Shown: positions 35,548 to 44,324 of the stretch, piece by piece
How positions within the stretch are numbered: position 1 is the stretch's first letter
Layout of the letters: each line of letters starts with the position of its first letter
Source of the DNA: Caulobacter sp. SL161
GTDB lineage: Bacteria > Pseudomonadota > Alphaproteobacteria > Caulobacterales > Caulobacteraceae
Assembly (NCBI RefSeq): GCF_026672375.1
Contig: NZ_JAPPRA010000001.1
Span: 1,488,001 to 1,552,000, forward strand
Length of the DNA stretch: 64,000 nt
Direction: 5' to 3'
Notes under the pieces: generated by a model
Told to the model about the DNA's origin: nothing
Database searches by the model: none
What the model saw: the letters and a program-made list of their open reading frames with translations, nothing else
Translations under genes and position numbers: made by a program

Positions 35548-36945
35548 ATGCGTCTGCCCGTTGTCCTCGCCGCTCCCGCCTTGGCCGGTCTGCTTGTCCT
35601 GGGCGCGGCGCCCACGGTCCAGGCGCAGACGGCCCAGCCGTCCACCGACCAGCCCTTGCTGCGCACGCTCGCCGCCGAGGTCGACCCCAAGGCGCTGGAG
35701 AGCACGATCCGGTCGCTGGTCGGTTTCGGCACCCGCCACACCCTGTCGGACACCAAGTCCGACACGCGCGGCATCGGCGCGGCCCGCCGCTGGACCAAGG
35801 CGCGGTTCGAGGCGATCTCCAAGGACTGCGGCGGCTGCCTGACCGTCGAGACCCCGTCCCAGGTCGTCACCGGCCGCCGCGTGCCCAACCCGACCGAGGT
35901 GATGAACGTTCTGGGGATCCAGAAGGGGACCACCGATCCGAACCGCGTGATCATCATCGCCGGCCATATCGACAGCCGCGTCAGCGACGTCATGGACTTC
36001 ACCAGCGACGCGCCGGGCGCCAATGACGACGCCTCGGGCGTGGCGGCGGTGATCGAGGCGGCGCGCATTCTCTCCAAGCACAAGTTCCCGGCCACCCTCG
36101 TCTATGCGGTGCTGTCGGGCGAGGAGCAGGGCCTGTATGGCGGCAAGATCCTGGCCGACTACGCCCGCGCCCAGGGCTGGAAGGTCGTGGCCGACCTCAA
36201 CAACGACATCGTCGGCAACAGCCGCGGCCAGAGCGGGCTGATGAACAATACTGAGGTCCGGGTGTTCTCAGAGGGCACCAAGGCCGTCGAGACGCCCGAG
36301 CAGGCCAACAGCCGGCGCTACAACGGCGGCGAGGTCGACAGCCCCTCGCGCAACCTGGCCCGCTACCTCGACAGCCTAGCCGATCGCTACCTGACCAATT
36401 TCGACGTGGTGATGGTCTATCGCACCGACCGCTACGGCCGGGGCGGCGACCAGGTGCCGATGCTGGAGGCCGGCTATCCGGCCGTGCGCGTGACCGAGGC
36501 CGTCGAGAACTATGACCGCCAGCACCAGGACCTGCGCACCGAGAAGGGCCGGGTCTATGGCGACACGATCGAGGGCGTGGACTTCGCCTATCTGGCCCAG
36601 GTCACGCGTCTGAACACCATCGCCATGGCGAGCCTCGCCTCGGCCCCGCCGCCGCCGTCGGGCGTCAAGATCGAGGGGGCGGTCAGCGCCGACACCAAGG
36701 TCTCCTGGACCCCCACGCCCGGCGCGGCCGGCCACCGCGTCTGGTGGCGCGTGACCACCGACCCGCAATGGCGCCTGAACCGCTGGGTCCCGGGCCCGGC
36801 CGCCACGGCGACCCTGAAGGACGTGGTCATCGACGACTACTTCTTCGGCGTCTCGTCGGTCAGCCCCGACGGCTGGGAAAGCCCGATCGTCTTCCCCGGC
36901 GCGGCGGGGAGTTTCGAGAGCCCGCCGCCTGCGGCGCCGAAGTAA
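35548..36945 (+). CDS. Secreted M28-family zinc peptidase
   Basis: 465 residues with a signal peptide (MRLPVVLAAPALAGLLVLGA..VQA). The di-zinc aminopeptidase core shows the family ligands in order: AGHIDSR, GANDDASG, GEEQGLYGG and the Asp of NNDIVGNS. A C-terminal fibronectin-III-like beta domain of about 90 residues (from about PPPPSGVKIEGA) probably aids substrate or wall binding. The start at 35548 has CCGGAG 6 bases upstream. It probably releases amino acids or peptides in the periplasm or outside the cell. It is separated from ribH by 87 bases and is probably independent. Confidence 0.88.
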   Translation: MRLPVVLAAPALAGLLVLGAAPTVQAQTAQPSTDQPLLRTLAAEVDPKALESTIRSLVGFGTRHTLSDTKSDTRGIGAARRWTKARFEAISKDCGGCLTVETPSQVVTGRRVPNPTEVMNVLGIQKGTTDPNRVIIIAGHIDSRVSDVMDFTSDAPGANDDASGVAAVIEAARILSKHKFPATLVYAVLSGEEQGLYGGKILADYARAQGWKVVADLNNDIVGNSRGQSGLMNNTEVRVFSEGTKAVETPEQANSRRYNGGEVDSPSRNLARYLDSLADRYLTNFDVVMVYRTDRYGRGGDQVPMLEAGYPAVRVTEAVENYDRQHQDLRTEKGRVYGDTIEGVDFAYLAQVTRLNTIAMASLASAPPPPSGVKIEGAVSADTKVSWTPTPGAAGHRVWWRVTTDPQWRLNRWVPGPAATATLKDVVIDDYFFGVSSVSPDGWESPIVFPGAAGSFESPPPAAPK

Positions 36946-37098
36946 GCGCCCCCACCGTCACGCGACGTCGTCGCGCGCCACCTCCCCCGCAAGCGGGGCA
37001 GGAGGATGATCTTCCTCCCCCGTAAGCAGGGGAGGGGGACCGCCCCCGGGTCGCGCGAAGCGCGCGCCCGAGGACAGGCTCCGCGGTGGAGGGGGCGC
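36946..37098. repeat. Palindromic intergenic element, GCGCCCCC family (copy 3)
   Basis: Starts immediately after the M28 stop with GCGCCCCCACCGTC and ends with GGTGGAGGGGGCGC, 6 bases before the convergent GNAT stop. It contains CACCTCCCCCGCAAGCGGGG and CCTCCCCCGTAAGCAGGGGA pieces. This copy is the longest of the three. Confidence 0.8.
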
Positions 37099-37104
37099 TT
37101 GCCC

Positions 37105-37374
37105 TCAGCCGATCAGGTCCGGATCGTTGCGCTTCAGCCAGGCGGCCGCGTAGGAGCAGATCGGCGTGATCTGCATCCCTTCCGCCCGCGCCGTCTCGGC
37201 GACCTTGGCCATCAGCCGGCCCGCCGCGCCCTTGCCGCGCAGGGCGGGGTCTGTCTCAACGTGCGGGATCACCAGCCGCTGCCCCGCGCGCTGATAGTCG
37301 GCGAAGGCCAGCAGGCCGTCGACGTCGAGCTCGTAGCGGGACAGTTCGGGGTTGTGGCGGAAGGTGTCGGTCAT
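37105..37374 (-). CDS. Small GNAT-like acetyltransferase (YjdJ/GNAT_CDG type)
   Basis: 89 residues. The short GNAT-like fold has LVIPHVETDPALRGKGAAGR, the acetyl-CoA-binding R-G-K-G-x-x/A loop, and the C-terminal TPICSYAAAWLKRNDP segment typical of the small N-acetyltransferase group. It is complete. The acceptor is not known. It lies between two palindromic repeat elements (36946-37098 and 37409-37525). Confidence 0.85.
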   Translation of the reverse strand: MTDTFRHNPELSRYELDVDGLLAFADYQRAGQRLVIPHVETDPALRGKGAAGRLMAKVAETARAEGMQITPICSYAAAWLKRNDPDLIG

Positions 37375-37408
37375 GGGGTTTCCAACGCTTGATCAGGCCA
37401 GGGAGCAA

Positions 37409-37525
37409 ATCCTCCCCCCAGCGGGGGAGGTGGCGCGGAGCGCCGGAGGGGGAAGTCCTGCAGACCCTGCCGATTCCCCCTCCGTCGCCGCTTCGCGTCG
37501 ACACCTCCCCCGCTGGGGGGAGGAT
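37409..37525. repeat. Palindromic element with perfect 24-base terminal inverted repeats
   Basis: Bases 37409-37432 (ATCCTCCCCCCAGC..) and 37502-37525 are exact inverses. A second pair, GGAGGGGGAA and TTCCCCCTCC, lies inside. Related in core sequence (GGGGGAGGTGGCG) to the GCGCCCCC elements but with different ends. It lies between the small GNAT and thiolase genes. Confidence 0.88.
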
Positions 37526-37532
37526 TTAAGCC

Positions 37533-38720
37533 TCAAACCAGCTCCACCGCCATCGCCGTGGCTTCGCCGCCGCCGATGCAGAGCGAGGCCAGGCCCTTCT
37601 TGCCGCCGCGCGCCTGCAGGGCGTTGATCAGGGTGCAGAGGATGCGCGCGCCCGAGGCGCCGATGGGGTGGCCCAGCGCGCAGGCGCCGCCGTTGACGTT
37701 GAGCTTGTCGTCGGGGATGCCCAGCTCCTTCTGGGCGATCATGGCCACGACCGCGAAGGCCTCGTTGACCTCGAAGAGGTCGACGTCGGCGACGCTCCAG
37801 CCGGCCTTCTTCAGCGCCTTCTGCATGGCCGGCACCGGGGCGGTGGTGAAGAGGCCCGGCTCGTGGGCGTGGGCGGCGTGGCTGACCACCTTGGCGACGA
37901 TCGGCAGGCCCAGCGCCTTGGCGACGCTCTCACGGGTCATGACCAGGGCCGCGGCCCCGTCGCTGATCGAACTGGAGTTGGCCGCCGTGATCCCGCCGTC
38001 GCGGCTGAAGGCGGGCTTGAGGGTCGGGATCTTGGCCGGATCGGCCTTGCCGGGCTGCTCGTCGGTGTCGACGACCTCGGTCCCCTTGCGGGTGACGACG
38101 CTGACCGGGGTGATCTCGGCCTTGAAGGCGCCGCTCTCGACCGCCGCCTTGGCCTTCATCAGGCCCCGGGTGGCGTAGTCGTCCATGGCCTCGCGGGTGA
38201 ACTGGTAGGTCTGGGCGCTGTCCTCGGCGAAGGCGCCCATCAGCTTGCCGGGGGTATAGGCGTCCTCCAGACCGTCCAGGTACATGGAGTCCCACATCTG
38301 GTCGTGGCCGATGCGGGCGCCGGCCCGGTGCTTGGACATCAGGTAGGGCGCGCCCGTCATGCTCTCCATGCCGCCGGCCACCACGACGTCGACGCTGCCG
38401 GCCGCCAGGGCGTCGTGGGCCATGATCGCGGCCTGCATGCCGCTGCCGCACATCTTGTTGACGGTGGTGGCCTCGACCGAGAGGGGCAGGCCCGCGCCCA
38501 GCGCCGCCTGGCGGGCCGGGGCCTGGCCAAGGCCGGCCGGCAGCACGCAGCCCATAATGATCTGCTCGACCTTGTCGCCCGCGACGCCGGCGCGCTCGAT
38601 GGCCGCCTTGACCGCCGTGGCGCCCAGCTCAGTGGCCTTCACCCCGCCCAGCGCGCCCTGGAAGCCGCCCATCGGCGTGCGCGCATAAGAGACGATGACG
38701 ACGGGATCAGCGGCGGACAT
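37533..38720 (-). CDS. Acetyl-CoA acetyltransferase (thiolase)
   Basis: Makes acetoacetyl-CoA from two acetyl-CoA or cleaves beta-ketoacyl-CoA. It has 395 residues. The nucleophilic Cys is in VNKMCGSGM, the His in NGGACALGHPIGASGAR, and the C-terminal Cys in LCIGGGEATA: the complete triad of type II thiolases. It could serve polyhydroxybutyrate synthesis, ketone-body use or branched amino-acid breakdown; phaB/phaC are not nearby, so the role is open. The next upstream gene, hxlR-like, is divergent. Confidence 0.93.
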   Translation of the reverse strand: MSAADPVVIVSYARTPMGGFQGALGGVKATELGATAVKAAIERAGVAGDKVEQIIMGCVLPAGLGQAPARQAALGAGLPLSVEATTVNKMCGSGMQAAIMAHDALAAGSVDVVVAGGMESMTGAPYLMSKHRAGARIGHDQMWDSMYLDGLEDAYTPGKLMGAFAEDSAQTYQFTREAMDDYATRGLMKAKAAVESGAFKAEITPVSVVTRKGTEVVDTDEQPGKADPAKIPTLKPAFSRDGGITAANSSSISDGAAALVMTRESVAKALGLPIVAKVVSHAAHAHEPGLFTTAPVPAMQKALKKAGWSVADVDLFEVNEAFAVVAMIAQKELGIPDDKLNVNGGACALGHPIGASGARILCTLINALQARGGKKGLASLCIGGGEATAMAVELV

Positions 38721-38955
38721 GGATCAGGCTCCCTGGAAGGTATTTTGGGGTGGGATAGGCCCTCATCGCGTCCGAACAGGCAAGAGGGTTGCGGAAACGT
38801 GATGCGAAAGGGGCGAGCGGCGCCGCCGGAAAAGCGAGCCGCTCGCCAGGTGGCAATGAACCGAGAGAGTCAATTGCGAAAAAAAACCTATGCCGGTTCA
38901 TCTTCAAACGCAACGCTCTCTTGCTTTCCCCGGCGGAACGCCCCAACCTTGTCGA

Positions 38956-39459
38956 ATGGGTCGTACAGCTGACTATACGAACGAACGTTGCTCGGTCGCC
39001 GCCACGCTGGAAGTCGTCGGTGATCCCTGGACGCTGCTGATCCTGCGGGACGCCTTCGCCGGCGTGAAGCGGTTCGAGCAGTGGCAGGATCGCCTGGGCG
39101 TCGCCCGCAACGTCCTGGCCGCGCGGCTGAAGACGCTGGTGAGCCACGGCGTGATGGAAACGCGGCGCTATTCGGAACGCCCGCCGCGCCATGAGTACTG
39201 GCTGACCGAAAAGGGCCTGGCCTTGTCGCCGGTGCTGCTGACCATGGCCGAGTGGGGCGACCGGCACGTCTATGGACGAGACAAGTCGCCGGTGCTGTTC
39301 CGCCACAAGACCTGCGGCTGCGCCTTCCATCCGGTGCTGGCCTGCGAGGCGTGCGGCCAGGTCGTCGACCGGCGGGATATCGAACGGGCCGGGCCTCAGG
39401 ACCTGACCGCGCCGACCGTGGGCGAGGCGCTGGACGCGGTGAAGATCGCCGCCGAATAG
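38956..39459 (+). CDS. HxlR-family transcriptional regulator
   Basis: 167 residues. The winged helix (CSVAATLEVVGDPWTLLILR, VARNVLAARLKTLVSHGVME) is typical of HxlR/MarR-like redox or aldehyde-sensing regulators. The C-terminal extension has CGCAFHP and CEACGQ, a possible zinc-binding knuckle. The start at 38956 (MGRTADYTNERC) is preferred because the conserved N-terminal Cys then sits at residue 12. It is divergent from the thiolase across 235 bases of presumed promoter DNA, so it may regulate the thiolase. Confidence 0.87.
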   Translation: MGRTADYTNERCSVAATLEVVGDPWTLLILRDAFAGVKRFEQWQDRLGVARNVLAARLKTLVSHGVMETRRYSERPPRHEYWLTEKGLALSPVLLTMAEWGDRHVYGRDKSPVLFRHKTCGCAFHPVLACEACGQVVDRRDIERAGPQDLTAPTVGEALDAVKIAAE

Positions 39460-39552
39460 GCGCTGCCACCGATCAGCGCGACAATCCGCCGCAGCCCTTG
39501 GAGCGGGTCGTATTCGGGAAGGCTTCACCGTTCTCGGAACACGGTTTTCCGC

Positions 39553-41586
39553 ATGTTCGGCGCCGCCAGTCTCTTCCGACGGATACGGAACCTCTTCGCC
39601 ATTCGGCGCGACCAGCCCGAACTGGTGATCGCCCAGGCGCGCGCGCTCGCCTGGCAGGTGCCGCTGATGTACGTGGTGGTGCTGGGCAACGCCTACGCCC
39701 TGGCCGCAAGCCATCTGCGTGTGGCGCCGCTGTGGCTGAACATCGGTTTGCCGGCGCTGCTGACCGTGGCCTGCGCCATTCGCAGCGTCGGGTGGCTGAA
39801 GATCGGCGGCGCCGGCGTCGACCCCGAACAGGCCGCCCGCATGCTGGCCGGCACGCTCAAGACCTCGGGCTTCCTGGCCGCCCTGTTCGCGGGCTGGTCG
39901 CTGGCGCTCTATCCGTATGGCGACGCCTATCAGAAGGCCCACATCGCCTTCTACATGTCGATCACCGTCATCGCCTGCATCTTCTGCCTGATGCATCTGC
40001 GCGGTGCGGCGATCCTGGTGACCTTGGTCGTTCTGGGGTCGATGGTGGTCTTCTTCGGGACGACCGGCCAGCCGGTGTTCCAGGCCATGGCTGCCAACAT
40101 CGTCGTCGTCTCGGCGGTGATGATCGTGATCCTGCTGGCCCACTATCGCGAGTTCTCCGACCTCGTGCGCTCGCGCGTGACCTTGACTCAGAAGGCCGAG
40201 GAGGCCCGCCGTCTCAGTGACGAGAACGACCGCCTCGCCAACCTCGACAGCCTGACCGACCTGCCCAATCGCCGCCGCTACTTCGCCGAGCTGGACGCGC
40301 GCGTCGAGGCCGCCCGCCAGAGCGGCCAGGGCTTCGTGGCCGGGGTCATCGACCTGGACGACTTCAAACCGATCAACGACGCCTTCGGCCACGCCACCGG
40401 CGATCGCCTGCTGATCGAGGTCGGCCGCCGCCTGCGGGCGTTCGAGGGCGCGCCGATCCTGGCCGCGCGCCTGGGCGGCGACGAGTTCGGCCTGATCATC
40501 GACGCGGCGCTGGAGCCGGACGCCCTGCGCGTGCTGGGCCGCGAGCTCTGCGCTTCGCTACAGGCCACCTACGACCTACGCGGCGTGCGCGCCCAGGTCG
40601 GCGCCTCGATCGGCTTCTGTCCGTTCCCGTCCGGCGCCGACACCAGCGAGCAGCTGTTCGAGCGCGCTGACTACGCGCTGTACCACGCCAAGCAGAACGG
40701 CAAGGGCGCGGCGGTGGTGTTCGACGAGCGCCACGAGGCCGCCATCCGCGACATGGCCGTGGTCGAGCAGGCTCTGCGAAGCGCCGATCTCGAGCAGGAG
40801 ATGAGCGTCCACTTCCAGCCCCTGGTGGACATCGTCAGCCAGCGCACCATCGCCCTGGAGGCGTTGGCCCGCTGGACTAGCCCCGAGATCGGACCGATCC
40901 GTCCCGATGTCTTCATCGGCGCGGCCGAACGCTCGGGCCAGATCGTCGAGATCACCCGCCTGCTGGTCGCCAAGGCGCTGCGCGAGATGCGCGCCTGGCC
41001 GATGGACGTGCGGGTGTCGATCAACCTGTCGGCCCGCGACATCGCCTCGATGGAGAACGTCCGCCGACTGCTGGCGATCGTGTCGGAGAGCTGCATCGCG
41101 CCCCACCGCATCGATTTCGAGATCACCGAGACGGCCATCGTCTGCGACTTCGATCAGGCCCGCGACGCCCTGGCGGCCTTCCATGAGCTGGGCGTGCGCA
41201 CGGCCCTGGATGACTTCGGCACCGGTCACTCAAGCCTCAGCCACCTGCGCCTGCTGCCGCTGGACAAGCTGAAGATCGACGCCAGCTTCGTCTCGGACAT
41301 CGAGCACAATCCCACCAGCGAGGACATCGTCCGCACGGTGCTGCAACTGGGCCGCAACCTGCGCATGGAGTGCGTGGTCGAGGGCGTCGAGACCGAGGCC
41401 CAGCGCGACCGGGTGGCCGCGCTCGGCGCCACGGTCATGCAGGGCTACCACTTCGCCCGGCCGATGCCCGCCGAGGCGGTGCCGGGCTATCTCAACGGCG
41501 AAGCCGTCTCGGCCGCGCGCCGTCGGCGTGGACGGGGCGCGGGTCCTGACGTCTGGGATGGGGACTTCTGCCGCGAGGCCGGCTGA
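39553..41586 (+). CDS. Membrane GGDEF-EAL cyclic-di-GMP signalling protein
   Basis: 677 residues. The first about 205 residues hold five or six membrane helices with no recognised sensor domain, then a short coiled coil (QKAEEARRLSDENDRLANLD). The GGDEF domain has an intact GGDEF at 308-312 and DLDDFKPINDAFGH; the EAL domain has EAL at 436-438 and DDFGTGHSSLSHLRLLPLDK. An Arg-rich tail ends the protein. It may synthesise or break down cyclic-di-GMP. Position close to flagellar genes suggests motility or development, but this is inference. A palindromic repeat separates it from convergent mnmA. Confidence 0.93.
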   Translation: MFGAASLFRRIRNLFAIRRDQPELVIAQARALAWQVPLMYVVVLGNAYALAASHLRVAPLWLNIGLPALLTVACAIRSVGWLKIGGAGVDPEQAARMLAGTLKTSGFLAALFAGWSLALYPYGDAYQKAHIAFYMSITVIACIFCLMHLRGAAILVTLVVLGSMVVFFGTTGQPVFQAMAANIVVVSAVMIVILLAHYREFSDLVRSRVTLTQKAEEARRLSDENDRLANLDSLTDLPNRRRYFAELDARVEAARQSGQGFVAGVIDLDDFKPINDAFGHATGDRLLIEVGRRLRAFEGAPILAARLGGDEFGLIIDAALEPDALRVLGRELCASLQATYDLRGVRAQVGASIGFCPFPSGADTSEQLFERADYALYHAKQNGKGAAVVFDERHEAAIRDMAVVEQALRSADLEQEMSVHFQPLVDIVSQRTIALEALARWTSPEIGPIRPDVFIGAAERSGQIVEITRLLVAKALREMRAWPMDVRVSINLSARDIASMENVRRLLAIVSESCIAPHRIDFEITETAIVCDFDQARDALAAFHELGVRTALDDFGTGHSSLSHLRLLPLDKLKIDASFVSDIEHNPTSEDIVRTVLQLGRNLRMECVVEGVETEAQRDRVAALGATVMQGYHFARPMPAEAVPGYLNGEAVSAARRRRGRGAGPDVWDGDFCREAG

Positions 41587-41658
41587 GGCGCTCCACATCC
41601 AAGCGTTTCGGCTGAACTTGCGTTGAGCGGGGGCGCTGGTCCGGATGCAAATCCTCTT

Positions 41659-41733
41659 CCTTCGACAAGCTCAGGATGAGGATTTTGTGCGAGCCGAGGG
41701 TGACAGTCGTCCTCACCCTGAGCCTGTCGAAGG
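41659..41733. repeat. Inverted repeat, CCTTCGACA family (copy 1)
   Basis: CCTTCGACAAGCTCAGGATG (41659-) and ..CACCCTGAGCCTGTCGAAGG (-41733) are near-perfect inverses of 24 bases with a 27-base loop. It fills the gap between convergent genes. A second copy lies at 57954-58043. Confidence 0.82.
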
Positions 41734-41775
41734 GCGAGGACGGCTCTCACGGCCGCCACCAACACTGGATGCCCT

Positions 41776-43002
41776 TTAGAGCCCGTTTGCCAGGTCCATC
41801 TGCCGGGTCGTGCCCGCGATGAAGCCGCCGCCCAGCACCCGGTCCGGATCGGCCGGATCATAGAGCACACAGGCCTGGCCCGGCGCGACGCCTTCCTCGG
41901 CGCCGTCGAAGACGACCGAAAGCGCGCCATCGATCATGGCCAGGCGGCCGGGAACCGGTTCGCGGGTCGAGCGCACCCGGGCCAGCACCCGCTGTCCGTC
42001 CTCGGCGGCGGCCTCCAGGCTGTCCTGAGCGCCCAGCCAGCTTCCTTCCTTCAAGGTCAGGGACGCGGTCAGCAGCGCCTCGCGCGGGCCGACGATGACC
42101 TGGCGCTTGTCGGCGTCGATCTTGACCACGAACAGCGGGTCGCCGACGGCGATGTTCAGGCCCCGGCGCTGGCCGATGGTGTAGCGGGTCACGCCCTCGT
42201 GGCGGCCCAGCACGCGGCCGTCCAGATGGACGACGTCGCCGGCCTCCGCGCCCTGCGGGCGGATGCGGTCGATGACGGTGGTGTACTTGCCCTCGGGCAC
42301 GAAGCAGATGTCCTGGCTGTCGGGCTTGTCGGCGATCGACAGGCCAAGACCGGCGGCGACGGCGCGCACCGTCGGCTTGTCCATGCCGCCCAGCGGGAAG
42401 CGCAGGAAGTCCAGCTGCTCGCGCGTGGTGGCGAACAGGAAATAGCTCTGGTCCTTGGCCGGGTCGGCGGCGCGGCGAAGCTGCGGACGGTTGCCGCCGT
42501 TTCCGGGCATGGCGCGCTGGACATAGTGGCCGGTGGCCATGGCCTCTGCGCCCAGGTCGCGGGCCACGTCCAAGAGGTCGCGGAACTTGACCGTCTGGTT
42601 GCAGCGCACGCACGGGATCGGCGTCTCGCCGCGCAGATAGGCGTCGGCGAAGTCCTCGATGACCTGCTCGCGGAAGCGGCTCTCATAGTCGAGCACATAG
42701 TGCGGGATGCCGATGCGCTCGGCGGCCATGCGAGCGTCCAGGATATCCTGGCCTGCGCAGCAGGCGCCCTTGCGCGAGATCGCCGCGCCATGGTCGTAGA
42801 GCTGCAGGGTCACGCCGACGACGTCGTAGCCGGCGCGGGCCAGCAGGGCGGCGGTGACGGTGGAGTCCACCCCGCCCGACATCGCCGCGACGATCCGCGT
42901 GCCCTCCGGCAGGCCGACGGCGGCGCGCACCTGCTCGACCGCGCGCGCGATCAGCGTGTCGGAGTCGAGGGCGGGGGTCGTGTCAGTCAAAGCCAGGTCC
43001 AT
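41776..43002 (-). CDS. mnmA: tRNA-specific 2-thiouridylase MnmA
   Basis: Thiolates the wobble uridine of tRNA-Lys, Glu and Gln using ATP and persulphide sulphur. It has about 408 residues. The PP-loop ATPase motif [11 protein letters not shown], the tRNA-binding central domain with [10 protein letters not shown], and the catalytic Cys of [12 protein letters not shown] are all present, followed by the C-terminal beta barrel. In-frame ATGs at 43011 and 43002 are both plausible; neither has a strong ribosome site. It is convergent with the GGDEF-EAL gene. The frameshifted photolyase-like gene lies just upstream on the same strand. Confidence 0.95.
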   Translation of the reverse strand: MDLALTDTTPALDSDTLIARAVEQVRAAVGLPEGTRIVAAMSGGVDSTVTAALLARAGYDVVGVTLQLYDHGAAISRKGACCAGQDILDARMAAERIGIPHYVLDYESRFREQVIEDFADAYLRGETPIPCVRCNQTVKFRDLLDVARDLGAEAMATGHYVQRAMPGNGGNRPQLRRAADPAKDQSYFLFATTREQLDFLRFPLGGMDKPTVRAVAAGLGLSIADKPDSQDICFVPEGKYTTVIDRIRPQGAEAGDVVHLDGRVLGRHEGVTRYTIGQRRGLNIAVGDPLFVVKIDADKRQVIVGPREALLTASLTLKEGSWLGAQDSLEAAAEDGQRVLARVRSTREPVPGRLAMIDGALSVVFDGAEEGVAPGQACVLYDPADPDRVLGGGFIAGTTRQMDLANGL

Positions 43003-43045
43003 CGCCGCCATATAGCGGCTCGACCCGGATTTTGCGAGGCGAGGG

Positions 43046-44283
43046 CTAGAGCAGGGCGGGTTGGGCGTTTGGTCGCAGGGCCAGCTGGTCCAGCAGGCGG
43101 GGGATCCGCTTCTTGAGGCCAAAGAAGCCGCCGCGTCCCTGCGGCCAGGTCAGGGCGTCGTAGGGACGGCCCGGAGACTTCAAGGTCAGGCCGCGCACGG
43201 CCAGCTGGGACGCCAGCGCGTCCAGTCGATCCCGGGTCGGTCCGACGGGCGCGTGCGCGGTGACGATGTTCTGACCCCGGCGGCCAGGGCGGCCTGCGCC
43301 AGCATCTCCACGTCGAGGGGGCCGCGATCGACCGGCGCGTCGGGAAAGGCCAGGCGCGCGCGGGCGACGACGTCATTCAGGGCCTGGCGGGCGAAGTCCT
43401 GGACGAGGCCGGATCGCGGCTGTCCGTCGATCTCCACCGCGTCGGCGACATGGACCGCCGCCACGGCCACGCCTGGGGGCAAGAGGCTCTTCGGGGTGAG
43501 GTCTTCCTCGGTCACCAGCAGCAGAAGCGGGCCGTCCGGTGGGGCGAGGTCGAGGGCCGGGGTGGTCCAGGGCTGGGCGAACGGCGGCTCCTCCAGGGGC
43601 GGGGCGTCGCTCGCCAGACCCCGGGGGCGGAACCGGCCTTCAGTGTAGCGCTCGATATTGTCGGCCCTGGCCAGATAGGTCTTGCCCGGCGTGTGCAGGC
43701 CCACCACCCAGCGCCACGACAGGGTGTTGGCGGCCGGGTCGCCGTCCAGCAGCCGCGCATGCATGAAGGCCGCGCCCAAGGCCCAGGGCAGGCGCAGGGT
43801 GTGGCTCCAGATCGAGGCGAACCACATGCGGGCGTGGTTGTGCAGGTAGCCGCTCGCCGCCAGTTCCGTGACCCAGGCGTCGAAGGCGTCGATCCCGGTG
43901 CGGCCGGCGACGGCGTCGGCGTGGCGGCGGGCGAGGGCGGGGTCACGCTCCAGCGCCGCACGGCCCTGGGCGAGCGCCGCTCGGTAGCGGATCCAGATCT
44001 CGGGCTGGCCTTCCAGCCTTCCCTTGAAGTGGGCGCGCCAGAACACCTCGTCGATGAACTTCTCGGCCGAGGCTTCGTCATGGCGCGCCAGGACGCGGGT
44101 CAGCACCTCGCGCTCGGTGACCATGCGGCGGCGGATATAGGGCGACAGGCCCGAGACGGTCGGAGCCTCGACCGCGTGGTTGCGCCGCGACGCGTAGGCG
44201 CGACCGGCGTGGGGCGCAAAGGCGTCCAGGCGCGCCAGGCCGGCGGCGCGCGTGGCGGTCCAGGTCGAGAAAAGCGAGCTCAT
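43046..44283 (-). pseudogene. Photolyase/cryptochrome-family FAD-binding protein, interrupted by a 1-base frameshift
   Basis: The first 337 codons give the FAD-binding helical core: TVSGLSPYIRRRM.., VFWRAHFKGRL, YLHNHARMWFASIW and DGDPAANTLSWRW (about 40-220). A linker and an alpha/beta-looking part from about 250 (GPLLLLVTEEDLTPKSL) follow. Near 43272 the frame breaks: it continues as nonsense to 43186, while the -1 frame reads on sensibly (QNIVTAHAPVGPTRDRLDAL.., [17 protein letters not shown]) to a TAG at 43046. Restoring one base gives 412 residues. The alpha/beta part seems to lie C-terminal to the FAD domain, opposite to the usual order. Function: light-dependent DNA repair or blue-light sensing. 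Confidence 0.78.
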
Positions 44284-44324
44284 GCTTACGCTTACGGCCA
44301 GGTCGGCCGAGCGGATGGAGGAGC

